Assembly: GCA_930367205.1 (NCBI GenBank)
Contig: OV884009.1
Span: 81,241,189-81,305,188 of the forward strand
Length of the DNA: 64,000 bases
Reading direction: 5' to 3'
Origin: Acanthosoma haemorrhoidale
Taxonomy: Eukaryota > Arthropoda > Insecta > Hemiptera > Acanthosomatidae
Positions 42,836 to 55,591 of the stretch are shown in pieces. A program made the position numbers and the translations under genes. Under the pieces are notes generated by a model, which saw nothing but the letters and a program-made list of their open reading frames with translations, did no database searches and was not told the DNA's origin. Every line of letters starts with the position of its first letter. The stretch's first letter is position 1.

Positions 42836-45499
42836 TTCCAGGACATTATTTAAACGTTAGTGTGGGGCTTAAACGTTTGATTTGTTTGATGCAGTCATTA
42901 GGACGCTATTGCTACTGTTGGTTCAAGTATTGGAGTTCTTTAGTGGGACACAGCAGGTGGGTCACTGAGTGTCGTACAGCCCCCACCACCAGTCACCTCC
43001 CACCTCTGCTAGAACCTTCTCACACATCATCCGATACCATTTATTGCTTTTTTTTTTGTTATGTTTATTTATTTATATCCACAAGTTCCGAGAGAGACGT
43101 GCTCAGCCTAAAAGCTGCAACTCAGAGCTCGAACAGAACCGACCAGTGAACCACGCCTTACACTGGACAAATTAATAATGACACTTTAAACTAATTAAAT
43201 TAAACTAATCAGTGGATACATATTAGGGGTATAATAAAGCCTGTATTCAATTAATATTTGTGTTATATCTAAGAGAGATAATAATTGTTCTAGTGTACGC
43301 CAATAAAATAAAAAAAGTATTTCCAATCTTGAATGGAGATGTTTTACTTTCAAATACGTACAGTATGCCCATATGAAATTTGATAGTATTTGTAAAAATT
43401 TGACTATATTCTAAAGTATCCAAGAATTAAGATTTTCGGCTTCGAAATATTGGTAACACTTATTCCAGTTGTAACCTTCTTTCCCGTAATTATACTACAA
43501 TAAAGACCGAAAGCATAATATATGTTATTAAAAGAGCGTTGAGATCTTTCATATGATAGGATAATATAATTTTTTTAATTATCAAGTAATAATTAACGAC
43601 TCACTATATAGTTTATCGTTGTCTCTCCTAGTTTTAAAGTTTAAGATTATCGTAAACTATTCTAATCTGGGGCTATCTACATTTAACAAGAGTCTCATTT
43701 ATTTTTTGTCTTGTAATTAAAATGATCAACAGATAATTAGTGATAAGTAGGTAAAGCTCTAGGAAATATTACGATACGGGACTATTATGACGAAATAAAA
43801 CTTTGATGTTTCTACAGTACAAGATATAAGGTTATTATTGCGTGAAAGGTTTAACCTCAACAATTAATTAAAAATAGAAAGGTTAATTTTACCTCCAACT
43901 CAAATATATCCTTCTCTCTAAGAAACGTTTGGGTATTTTCAAGCACAAGAGCTGAATTTATTTGCTAAAACTCCTTGCTGATATATTGATTGGATCTTAT
44001 TACTTTTTGAAATATATTTGAATTATTAATCGACTACTTGTTTGTCTCAAGTGGCTTCTGAACTAACAGTTGAAAAATATAAGTTGTCGGATTCTCCATA
44101 GAGTTTAAGTCAGTCTCAAGATGAAATACTTTTCGTCAGGTTGTGGGCATATTTGTACATGATAAGCTCTCTGTGGTTTGAACGATCCTGACCCGGATTC
44201 TGATGAAATGTGATTGCGGCATAGATGAAGGGGTAAAAAAAAAATTATATGCTGTAGTACACAAAACAATATATATTTATCAAAAATAAATTTTGAAATA
44301 TTCCATAGACTTTATTTCAAGAGAATTTTTCGTCAGGGACCGTCTTTACGTCATTATCCTTTTTTACCCGCTCATTATTACTTTTTTATACGTAGGAGAG
44401 GTAATTTTTGTAAACAAAAGCGTTATACATAAATGTCGGAAAATAATTAACTGTACAAAGTACTTCTTGTACAGGATCTATCGACTGTTGCCAAATAGAG
44501 TATGGAAGTGTGGTTTATAATGAACAACATATAAATAATGTTTAAAATACTATGACTAATTGGACCTACCCAGTTCCCGGTTCGGCTTGAACTAGAAAAA
44601 TTTAAAGATGTAAATAAAAAACATATTAATAAAGTCGCGACATTTTGACAGGAAAAATGAAATTTCAAATTCGGAAGTAAACATCTTAGTTTTTTTTTCA
44701 GGAGAAAAGAATAGAATTGTTGAAGTTTAGAATAAAAATTATGCATAAATAATCTCAAAGGAGTCTTTGATTTCACATCTAATGATTCACAGTTTTCCTT
44801 ATATTATTTATATTAATGCATATGGTTTTATTTTTAACTGCCGTCTTTAATGACATCGGTAATAACCATATCTCAACTTTAAACGAAAATGCTTGCAGCT
44901 AGTCAATGTTAGGAGCACGAAGCTATCACTTCGTCATGGAGATGATTTGCTAAAAAACGGAGAGTCAAATTTGTAAATTATTTCATCTGGTATCTTGAAA
45001 GCAAAAAAATAAAATAAAAAGGTCGGGTATGATTTCAAAATAAAGTTGATTACCGCGGTACAGTCAACAGTATGTAGGCTTACTCTACGCAAGCCATGTA
45101 GCAGTTTTAATTGCACTAAGAGACTGTTTCATTTTACTTAATGCTCTGTAAATTGTTAAAAATAACATAAAAATGTACATACTGGTTGATATATGGATCA
45201 GTAGTCCTGTTGTGAATGTAGCCGCATAAGAATTACCTCTCGGTTACTTATGTGCGTAACTACATACATATAACCTCCTGGAATAGGATACCAAATATCA
45301 TGTCGGGTTATGGCTTGTAGCCAAGTTTTACAATAAAGTCCCTCATAATTATTATTTGTGAGTTTAATTATTATACATACATACTATATATATAGCAACG
45401 TTGTAATTCCGCCGAAGTCTTATTGGGTACTCTTGGAAGAACACCATCTTGCCCACATTGAAGTGGTTAAAATGAAGGGTTTGACTCGATATTTATTGA
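42836..45499. other. non-coding sequence, no gene seen
   Basis: An open frame at 42799-43149 has no recognisable motif and begins inside a repeat. The rest is AT-rich background. Confidence 0.4.
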
Positions 45500-45755
45500 C
45501 TATCCACTGATCATGACATGGAAGCTATGGCTATGGCATGTTCTACCTGCCTCAAGAACGCAAAATTGCCTTCTCCGTTCCGATCCCACCACTGGGAACA
45601 CCTGAATGCTCCGCGGGAGAGAACTTGCTGATGCCTACTCCAGATGGATGACGGTTGCCATCAGAAACTCAACGATCTCACAAGCCACTTCCAATATCCT
45701 CGAAACGGCATTAGCTCAGTTTGGCGCGCTTAAAGTACTTGTCTCTGACAAATAA
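45500..45755 (+). pseudogene. Ty3/gypsy-type integrase fragment, broken
   Basis: Two frames together show the start of a retrotransposon integrase. The first (45509-45619) reads DHDMEAMAMACSTCLKNAKL and then HHWEHLNAPRE, the end of the HHCC zinc-binding domain and its linker. The second (45627-45755) reads ADAYSRWMTVAIRNSTIS and then FGALKVLVSD, which spans the catalytic core around its first acidic residues. The stretch normally joining them is deleted, which also shifts the frame, and a stop follows VSDK. No LTRs or other parts of the element were found nearby. Confidence 0.75.
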
Positions 45756-48700
45756 TTTCATTATCGTTTGTTTAATTGTTGCTATTGAGTTTAGATTAAG
45801 GAAATAACGCCCCATATTCGTCTTCTCACAAGTTCTGACACTTTAATAATAGCACATAGCACTTGAGAATGGCAGTATAGGCTGACGAAAGCGCTTAGAA
45901 ATAAATAATAATAAATAAGCTTGTAGTGGGCCATTTTATTGTCGTCTGTCTCCGAATTATACAACAGGGGGCATAAAAATTACAACTTGAAATATGGCAA
46001 GTATAAGTTTATTAAAAATACAGTAATGGGAATTCCAGGGGGGATTATCTGAATTCTTTGCTATTTAGTGATTTATTGTTTTTTCACTATCCACTTTGCT
46101 TTAAGCATAACCTCCCCAGACTGTTAGTTACATTCAATGCACAACTCGACTCCACTGCATACCTAGATCTCGAGGGCACTCATCGACGACATAGTACTCA
46201 AAGGGTTGACATTTATTTATTGTTTAAGCTCCTTGGAATGACTGAACTATTTAAAGAAGAGGTTGTCCTCGTCCCCACATCTTGGTGTTTAAAGAAATTG
46301 TTGAAGGAAATTACAAGATAACGTTAAGGCTACAACGATAGACTCACGTCCTCGTCGCATGGGTAAACAAAGGGGCCTGGCCTACGAATAAAAATTTGCT
46401 TTCTGTTAATGTGGCTATTTTTTATTTCAACAGATCTTGAATATTATAGTAAACTATAAAAAGTCGGCTAAAATAAAGCCATTAAAATGAAATCACAATA
46501 TTTTATGAAGCTTTTAAATTGTTGATTTACTCCGATTTTATTTAAGCTTTTTTCAATAATTACTTTTATTCACTAGTCGAGGAGGAATTTCACTCGATAG
46601 CCATCTGCTTCATCCTTGATCAAGGAAGTTACATTAGGTGGTAGGTAGTAGACAAAAATATTTCCGTCACCTATTTTTAAAAGTGGATTCAGATATGTGA
46701 GACGGCGCATTGTCCAGTAAAAGAAAAGCCTAACTCCATTTTAAATGATATTCGCGGATAAATGGGGCAAAATTTTTAAAAAACCAATCTTCAAAAACTT
46801 GATTCATTCCCTGGAATCCCTGGACGAAGGAGTACCCATACTTATGGGTGATGGAGTACAATCTAGGTTGAGCTGTATTTAAATTATATTTCAAAAAGAT
46901 ATTTTCACCATCCAGAAACAGGTTTATAGATTATTAATGGCTTAAGACATAGTGACGTTTATTTTATTTAAATTCGGCACGAAGATAATGTGTGGAAGAT
47001 TTTAATTTAATCATAATATCAATTACACACTCGCGTTTTAGTTATTTACTCCACAGCTCGTAACTATAAAAAAAAAACTGTGTCATTACATCGAAGTTCA
47101 AAAACGGACGGTAATGAAGGCTATAACTATATGTAACGGAACAAATGCATGTGATGTCTCGCTCATAAATATTAAGCATACTTTTTTTTCCTATCCGTAT
47201 TAAGTACTAGAAAAAATGCTATAATACCATATCTTCTGAGATTTCTCAAACATGCGTATAATATATGGTTGTATAATTATAGACCATCATCAAAAGTATT
47301 ATATGATAGGTATAATGTAATCAGTATTCTCACTTTATTAACTCAAAATTAAAGCTAAATAACGTTTATTCATTTAATGAAGAGCACCCCGATTTAACCA
47401 TGTTTTCGAAAGAATTTGAGCTCTTATCTAATGTAAATAATGGTTATGAAAACCAAAACTTACGCATGCGGATGATTTCACAACTGTTGCATCATACGTG
47501 TAAACGTAATAATTTTTCGTAAAAATAACATCAAGCGAAATAAAAAAATTCTGTATATTTGTTTATCATTTAAAAATAATATAATAGTTTAATTTAGTAT
47601 TTAAAAGTTCATTATCTGATTTGAAAATTTGAGATGTGAGAAAAATTCTCACAGACTAGTTCTCTTGTCTCACTTTCGGGTTAGGGAGTATTTCCGTCTG
47701 CTTGTCCCATAGATCTAAAATTTTGAACCTATAATGAAAAATACCATGCATTTCGTAGATAAAAGTATGCTTGAGATAAAAAACAGGCTAGTGCGGGGGG
47801 AAATAAACAATTAACCCGGGTATTTTCTCTAATTTAATAGCTCTCTCAAGCAACTTGATTCAAGTTTTAGTTTTTGCAAATTTATTTGGACGGACTTTAT
47901 TCAGGTCTAATTTTTTTTCACATACGATACATACAGATGAATGCCTGTCGGCATGGGCCATACAACATGGGTTTTGATAAGGATAAAATAACAGGAATAA
48001 TAGGAAAAAAATTAGACCTGAACATTTTCGGTTCCTCGTCTACGCTTTCCGCTGACTTTTAAGCGTCCTCGAGCTCAGAAGCTATTTCAGGTTCAAAGTT
48101 CTGTTCTGTTTTGTTACCATAGCTAAGGACACATTACAGACGGAAACGCAAAAAGAATTTCAAAAATAATAAAAGTTTGGGGCCAGCAATAGATATTTTA
48201 ATGTTGCCCCTTAACTGACGTAGGATCTCTACTCCACTTCCTTCCCTGCCTTAATACAAACAGCCCGCCCGGGAGTTAGAAACTGGTTCCCACACATCGA
48301 ATAATAAACCCCAGTATAATTATGTCTAATTAGATTCAAAAAAGAATTGAGTCGGAATGGCGTGGTTACGGGGTAAACCCAAGGTTAGTAAAAAGGATTC
48401 AATTAGGACCACTGCCATGGCATAAGTTAGAGACCTAGAGGCCTCAGTCATACTGACGTAATTTCCGGCATTCATTAAGAAGAAAAAGATAACAAAAAAT
48501 TGAGCTAATTTGCAAAAAAATGAAAATGACAAAATTATAGTGGGTGATTTAGCTGTGGAGATCCTAGGCGGGCACAATATCATTAGACCTCGCTCGACCA
48601 CCTGCCAGCCACAACACCGAGGCATTTTATTAATATTTTTTATATGGTAAAATATTTTTAACATTTAATTATCCAAGGTTTTTATTTGGATAGTATTTCG

Positions 48701-50749
48701 TTTGAAGATCCAAATATGCTATGCCATGAAAACAAAAATTAGTTTATTACAAAATATATATTTTCCTTTCACGTTATTTATGGCATCATATTAAAGATCC
48801 GGACGTTATAATTAATAATATGTATTATGTATTGGAAAATTTGACTAGAATTATTCCTTATTGTAGGGTAAAAGGGGAAGGACATGCAAACAAAGCTGAT
48901 ATACACTGTTCTTCTCACCCACTATTCCCGAGTGTAACAAAAAAAATTTTAAAAGTGGCAACCGATGTAGCCACTGTCAGTATCGGGCTTCGATGATTAT
49001 TCTTGACATTTTTCATATTCTCAACAAGCTGTAGTTCCTTCTAATAACGTGATATTATATTCTGTAGTCACTGGAAGTAGTACGTGCAGTGCTCGAAAGG
49101 TTGCCATAATTACAGGAGGTAGTTATCCCCTGTCGATTTTGGTCATGGAATGCGTGGACAACTCCACTTACATAGAAGTGAGAAGGCCAAGAGTTATTAC
49201 AGATACTAGATCACGTACGGAGTAGCGAATATATTTATTACTCTAATATTCAATATATTACACTTGAATCTCATATTATTTAAGGAGTTACAGGCATTCT
49301 GCTACAAAAAATGTAATATTCACAACATTTTCAGAAAAAATGACAGTATAGGTTAGCGCTTATTTAGCTAAAAAACAAGTTCTAGAACAGTAATTCGAGA
49401 TTAGTGTATCCCACTTTCCATTCAGGTGCCCTTCTAAGTAGGCTATCCCTTGTCGAACGACACCTGTGTCAATATCTAGTCTCATAAGTAGGTCTAGTAT
49501 ATTCAACGGAAACATCGAAAGAAATAAAAAAAACTAAATAACAATAATATATGTAGCCTTGTATAATTCACACACTGTTATTAGCCAAGAAAATTTATAC
49601 GATAATTTTAATGTTCTCATACTATGCTAGTTAACATGAACTATTGAAGCTTAAATATATTGAACCATTTGTCTGGAGACCATATTAGGGAAGATTTAGT
49701 GGTGTCTAAAATGACAAGTAACAAATCGTTATAATCCATGTTGTTAAACTGTAGTAGGGGTTTGGAGAATGATGATGGAATCATGTGATATGAAAATACA
49801 TTTTGTTACCTGTTAGTGATCTGAAAGCAAAACTCAGGTCGGTCTAATCATTCTATATATACGCAAGAGCTAACAAAATTTGTTTAGCTTTGTGAATTTG
49901 TTTTCTGAAGATTTTTCAAACATGTCCATTATGCAATGATGCATAGAAAAAGAAATTACAACAATCATAAAGCAGCTGTCTGTTCAAAAATGGAACATGG
50001 TATCGTGCGAGTTTTCTCTCACCAGTTTCGTACTGTTTATAATACAAGGTTGTTGTTACACGCTTACGTTGCGACTGTATTGAAGGACACCAAGCGTTGT
50101 CTAATGCTGCTCAATATCGAAGTTCCAACTACCGAATGCATTGCTATTCCGTCCGGGCACTGAACTAATTTATTCACTCTGTGCGCTGAAACCGTCATCA
50201 GCCTGAGGTCGTTAAGCATTCATTGAGTATGTTAGTAATGATAAGCTCGGGCATCGGGATCGTTTTGAAACTATATTTCTTTTCTTTTTCATAGCTCCCT
50301 CATTACCGGTCTGAAAAACCGAGTCATTGCGGTTATGATTGGGGAATCAGTAGCGACCAGTTCATCTCCCATTTCTCACGGGAAATTCATTCATGGCAAA
50401 GAATATGCTATTCATTTTTTCTATCCAGAAAAGAAATATTTTAGCAATTTCTTTTATTTTTCAAGCCTACCTAAGAGATACTTAGTTAATAATATTAAAT
50501 GGCGAGTGTGTAAAGTTTTATAATTATAAAAAACAAACATTTTTCACAAGAAAGTGTAACTCTCCAAATTTTTGTTTTTACATTTGTCAACGATTCACTT
50601 ATTCAGGCACCTTCGACACTGTGCATGATATGAATTTGTTCAATCAACACTAATTATTCATAGTACTCTAAGGTCATATACCGAATTGGTACACGGAAAT
50701 AAGTATTACTTGATTTCATGATGGAAGGAAATCTCTTCTGTAGAACTAG
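45756..50749. other. non-coding sequence, no gene seen
   Basis: About 5 kb with no recognisable exon. A small 8-bp-stem hairpin (TGTGAGAA-AAA-TTCTCACA) lies near 47635, and an ATAATAATAAATAA tail-like stretch near 45902-45917. Confidence 0.4.
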
Positions 50750-50860
50750 AAAAGGGAAGAGCTCTACTTTCAATAATTATTTCTACTTCGTCTGACTGCA
50801 TGTATCTTCTTCGATAGCCGTCGTAAAAATGATTCAATCAGTCTGAATTTGAAATATGTA
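50750..50860 (-). repeat. dispersed repeat family C, minus-strand copy
   Basis: On the minus strand the order is ATCATTTTTACGACGGCTAT, CAGACGAAGTAG, GAAAGTAGAGCTCTTCCCTT, matching the core features of family C. Confidence 0.55.
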
Positions 50861-51296
50861 CTCAAAATTGAAATACACTGGTCAGTTAAAACAACAGGAA
50901 GTATGAAAAACAATAATTAAACTTGAAAAATATCTTTTAACCTCTCTCATGCCTCAACTCAACTTATCGCCTAATCAATATTTAAAGTTTTGATTTTTTT
51001 TTAAATTTGCGCTATAAAAACGGCAAATGATATAAAAGATAGCTGCTGATACGCGGATCAACTACTATGATAAATTTCACGATGTAAATTAATATTTGTT
51101 GACAGTTAATAAATAAATACCATAGTAACGAACGAAGATTGTAAACAATTTAATTTTTTAACATTACTGCATGGAGAACTAATGCAGAGGTCACCAGGTG
51201 TAGTATCCTCATCTCCACGGTTTTATTACCATTATTTCATTCCCACAATAGCATCGTAAATCCTCAGTGCGTTGTTTGAGACCAGAGAGTTAATAT
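50861..51296. other. non-coding sequence, no gene seen
   Basis: AT-rich sequence upstream of the LINE copy. The LINE's truncated 5' end lies somewhere around 51240-51320. Confidence 0.35.
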
Positions 51297-51309
51297 TTGA
51301 AAATGAAGT

Positions 51310-51647
51310 GTTTCTACAGTATTAAGGATATACAATCTTCAATTGAAAAGCTCAAAATATATTTACCACAGACTCTTTCCCTAATCCTACAGTCCTACCT
51401 TTCAAACCACATTTTACAAGTTTACTGTGGTTTGAAATATGCCAACTACTATCCCATAAAAACAGGACTTTCACAGGGCAATGCCCTGGGTCCCATCTTC
51501 TATAACCTATGCACCGCTGATAACCCGTTTACTCCCAATAACTTTTTGGCAACATTAGGATATAACACTGGAGCTCTGTTACCCCACCCAGATCTCAATA
51601 CAGCATCTCATACCTATCAAAAACACCTTGATGAGATCGAGTATTAG
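51310..51647 (+). pseudogene. reverse transcriptase fragment, catalytic motif lost
   Basis: Frame reading YLPQTLSLILQSYLSNHILQ, then GLSQGNALGPIFYNLCTAD. This is the jockey-type equivalent of the reverse-transcriptase block with the P-Q-G-S-x-L-G-P motif. Where the Y-A-D-D catalytic motif belongs, the sequence reads ATLGYNTGALL, so both aspartates are gone. It then continues HPDLNTASHTYQKHLDEIEY. Stop at 51645-51647; related sequence continues in other frames. Confidence 0.8.
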
Positions 51648-51899
51648 TGCGACCAATGGTGGATCAAAGTTAATGAAGCAAATGTGCCTACATAATTTTA
51701 CCTTTACCCTCTGCCGCAAGTCCAGTCCATTGTTTTTTAATTCTGTCCCTCTGTATCCATGACTGTACAGTATTTAGGCTTCCATCTCGACAGAAGGCTG
51801 AGATGAAAGCCAAACACGAGGCTAAAAAGAACTGAACAGACCCTTTGGACAACTGCGCAGACTACTTCAAAGAACATTCTGTCTCCCAATAGAAAATAA

Positions 51900-52154
51900 A
51901 TGACTCATCTACAAAGCTATACTAAAGCCAGTCTGGACATACGGCATAGAGCTATAGGGGACAACAAATCGAACATCAAGCGTATCCAATGTTTTCAATC
52001 AAACGTTCTGAGAACCATAGTTAATGTCCCTTATTACGTCCACAACAAAACCCTTCATAACGATCTTAATATACCCTACATTCTTGAACTTATCCCTTCC
52101 AAGTTCATTAAATTCCATAGTAACCACCCTAATCCAACCACCCTAATCCCCTAG
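51900..52154 (+). pseudogene. LINE polyprotein C-terminal region
   Basis: Reads SNIKRIQCFQSNVLRTIVNV, then NKTLHNDLNIPYILELIPSK. It corresponds to the minus-strand remnant at 3892-4090, with about 75 percent identity over the shared part by eye. It belongs to the same dead element as the fragment at 51310-51647, separated by frameshifts. Confidence 0.8.
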
Positions 52155-52546
52155 GATAGTCATTACAATGCGCCACACATCCCTGCAATCCTCCTCGAAG
52201 ACTTAAGCGGCCAGCTATAAATACGTGACAGTGGGAGTCCTGGCAATGACCAGTTTCTCCAATCATGTCCTGAGCATCTGCGGCTCGCGTGGTCTTGGCC
52301 AGTCTCCACTAGCTCTTATCCGCAGACGTGGTGAATGGAGAAGAGTAAGGGACTTCTCAAGAATCCGCTTCCTCTTTCATACGCGACGGATGTGACAACC
52401 ATGTAGATTTGGGAGATCTCTGAGCAGTTTGTAAATACTTTATGAATAAGCGAGTGAATGAAGAACTAAATATGGTAAGAATGAGAACATTGATCCCAAT
52501 TACTTATTGCTCAATAATGCAGATTTTAATTTTATTGCAATAAAGA

Positions 52547-53149
52547 TTGTTGTAGTTGGAAGTATAAAAAAAAAAAAAGGATTCATAAACAATATAAATG
52601 TTTTGTAGAAATAATATAGATACAACCTTGCATAGTAATAACGAAGTGTTGGAATTATAATATTTTTATGGCGAGAAGTCTTCATAATATGTAAAACTCG
52701 TATGCTAAATGTGACACAAAAGCACCTCTTAGGGTAATAAAAGTAAAAAGTATATATTCAAAGAATTGTTAAAAATAAATTAAAATGAATAACACAGCAA
52801 TAATAATACTATCATATATAATATAGTAATTATCCTTTTTGTTTCGTAATCACTACCCATGAACCAGTTCGCTTGGTATTTCTCCCTGAAGATTTTTTCG
52901 TGTTACGGCCAATTCGTTTTCACATGAATATTTAACAAAATTGTATTTTGTGCAATACATTAAAACAACTAAAATATTGACAAAAAAAAAAACCTACTGC
53001 GACCGTATCAAGCAACCGATTCTATCAAAAATTAATTTTTTGCCGTATCGTTGAAATTATTATTTGTCTTACTGCTTGTAATGAATGTGCTTATTACTAT
53101 AATGAAATTATCTAACTGTCATCTTAAATCACTTAACTGTATCTTGAGA
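52547..53149. other. non-coding sequence, no gene seen
   Basis: AT-rich, with A-runs just after the LINE tip (about 52567-52579) that may be its tail. Confidence 0.4.
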
Positions 53150-53345
53150 AATTTTAGAAGCGAAATGGGACTGACTCTTTCATGTTTGATTTTTCCTATA
53201 CTTTTCGTATTGTCTAAAATTTTGAGGTTCTGTCGAATGAATCTTTGAGATTTCAGTTCGCTTGAATAATCTGTTCAACCGCTACCGTAGAACATACAGA
53301 CAGACAGATAAAAGACTATATTCCTGTACCTGTTTGAAAGTTGGT
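53150..53345 (+). repeat. dispersed repeat family C, copy
   Basis: Long copy parallel to 33321-33575: AACCGCTACCGTAGAACATA followed by CAGACAGACAGATAAAAGAC and TGTTTGAAAGTTGGTCCCTT. Upstream similarity to the fold-back arms is weaker. Confidence 0.6.
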
Positions 53346-55319
53346 CCCTTCACTGTATAAATACGAAGTAACAGCAAGAAAATATTCACCCTATGAATAA
53401 AGGATTCAACCATTTGTTTGGAACGTGCACCTCATTGGGGGACGGTGTGGCGAGGCTCCTGACATGGTCGACCAGTTCGGCGGCAGCAATGCATTCGTTA
53501 GAATTGTAAATATAATCCTTTCTAGCATTGATAAAATTCAATTATAGCACATCATCATTATGTTATCACATGCACGCTGTTTTATCTTTGATAAATTATG
53601 AAAGTGAAATATGGCTCATTGTTTTCTCTCTGAAAGCTAACTATCACATTGAGTGCAGATATGTCTCATATTACAATACACTACTAATCATATGCTTACA
53701 TATCCTTATAAGACAGGTATGGGTTTACAGACTAATTTATTTAACTTTAAGAAAAATTACTTACAATTATGAGAGGTATTTTTTTTTTTAAGGGTATGTC
53801 ATTACAAATAGTTTCAAAAGTATTGAGACAACAACCTTGGGAGAGGCCGGTAAGAGATCTTGCGATTAATAAGTGATTGTACAATGAAAACATGTAAATA
53901 CTATTGGTTTCACAAACTGTTCTTCCTGAAGTAGTATATAGGAAATTATTTTTATTTTCTGATTGGTAAGCTGTCGTTTGGTATTTGTGTTCTATGATAG
54001 CAGCCGTAACAATTATACAGCAATCTAAAACATTAAAGAGATATGCATCTATACACCACGCAACGCTGTATGTTTTGATTCGGGTAAGCTAACCGGAAGT
54101 ATGTCACACCAAATGTATTACAAAACAAAGCCGGATTTTATGTCTCAGCATTTCGCCTATTTAAATTTGCTTATTTTTTAAAAGCGATTTTCAGTGACCG
54201 AGCATTAAAAAACAATCAAAATAATTAAAATGAAATATTTTATGTTTAAAAATACCGAGCAGTTTTTTCAACAATATTTTGTGAATTTGGACATACTTCG
54301 ATAGTATTTCTCCACTTTTCTTTTAAATATATATATCAACTATCAAATCATATGAATTAATTAGATAGTGCTAAAAAAATTAAATGGCAGGTGTGTTAAA
54401 AAGCAGCTATGTTCCAAGAACGTACTGACTCAAGAAGAATGAACACTGACAGACATTTGTCTCTGGTGGCTGAGAGCGGCTAGCGGTATTGCCTGCCGGC
54501 ACCAATCGGCAATGACTTCGCACCGATTGTTCGTCGTTGGGCAACGGTCGTCCGATTTAATATCGATTGTTGCTTATTGTCGATAGATAGTCACCAGAAT
54601 CGATTATCTGCCAATGTCCATTTACTCGGTTCATTATGCATTGTAACTGCATCAATAGCGGGGCTCACTGTACAGATTCTGTTTGATCAGGAGACTAAAC
54701 TTGAAAAAGTTCAACCAGAAAATCAGAATCAGGAAGTCATCAACCACAAGATCCGTTCAATTTAAGCAATTTTAGCCGAGTACATGAATAAACATGACAA
54801 TCAGATCATATCCTAGTGTTCAATTTGCAAAATATTTGCGTATGCACACCGATATAAATAAAACTGGAATGCTAGGTCTATTAATGCTAAAACGAAGATT
54901 ATTCGTCGTCTTCTTCTTACCAAAGAAAAGGAATAGCACAAGATTGACTCAGACAACTCAAAAACCTGCTATGGAACCTAAAGGATGACGATGATCTTGA
55001 ACCACAAGGAAATCTATCCTAGGATTCACAATAATTGAGAAAGTTATTGATTTCTGTACTTGGTAAAAGGATTCAAGTTAATTGCTATATTGATAGATAC
55101 ATAAATTCTACCGATATTCTAGACAAATAAAATAAACTACTTTAAGAATAAACACTTCTTTTTTTATCATTTTTCTGTGAGTTAACCTTATTTCCATTTT
55201 AAAACAAAGATGTGCTAACAATTACATACATGCTATTTGTATAGTTCACTGTAGAGGTATTGATTGGGCAGTGTCATTCTTTTCAATATATTACCAAGCT
55301 ATTAAATAGGCTCAGAAAG
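53346..55319. other. non-coding sequence, no gene seen
   Basis: A GC-richer patch at about 54440-54560 has no convincing open frame. No exon or repeat family was recognised. Confidence 0.4.
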
Positions 55320-55585
55320 TGGAAAAATTGAGCATGGTTAAGTAGTTGGTGCCTTTCCACCCCTCACATTCACGCCGGTGTTGCGGGTTCGAGTCGCGCC
55401 CTAAATGACGGCTTTATCTACTAGAATTGAAAGTAATTCTTAGTGCAGTCTGAGAAGGTCAGGCCTATAGATAGTCATGTCTGTGGTTGTAAGTTTTTAA
55501 AACAGACTAGTTGATTCAAGGCTTCCAAAACTTCATTTTGAGTTACTGTCTTTAGTGGTGTGTCCACAATCATGAAAAAAAAAAA
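55320..55585 (+). mobile_element. probable tRNA-derived SINE
   Basis: A pol III-type head: TGGTTAAGTAGTTGG at 55335-55349 resembles an A box and GGTTCGAGTC at 55386-55395 a near-perfect B box, about 50 bp apart. A unique body follows and the element ends in A11 at 55575-55585. TCAGAA occurs just before the head (55312-55317) and just after the tail (55586-55591) and may be the target duplication. No second copy exists in the window to confirm the family. Confidence 0.6.
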
Positions 55586-55591
55586 TCAGAA

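Larger units (their letters stand above)
51310..52546 (+). mobile_element. jockey-like LINE, longest copy in the window
   Basis: About 1.24 kb, on the plus strand, 5'-truncated within the reverse-transcriptase domain. It contains the second half of the domain, the C-terminal region (51900-52154), the family 3' UTR (GTCCTGAGCATCTG, CTCAAGAATCCGCTTCCTCT, CAACCATGTAGA) and the 3' tip AATAAAG at ~52545. Multiple frameshifts and a destroyed catalytic motif show that it is dead. The 5' boundary is uncertain, and I could not identify a target duplication. Confidence 0.85.

Noticed and set aside
44090..44220. Possible Tc1-type transposase remains
   Set aside because: A phrase resembling the PDLNxIE motif region could be imagined, but no frame shows consecutive conserved blocks.
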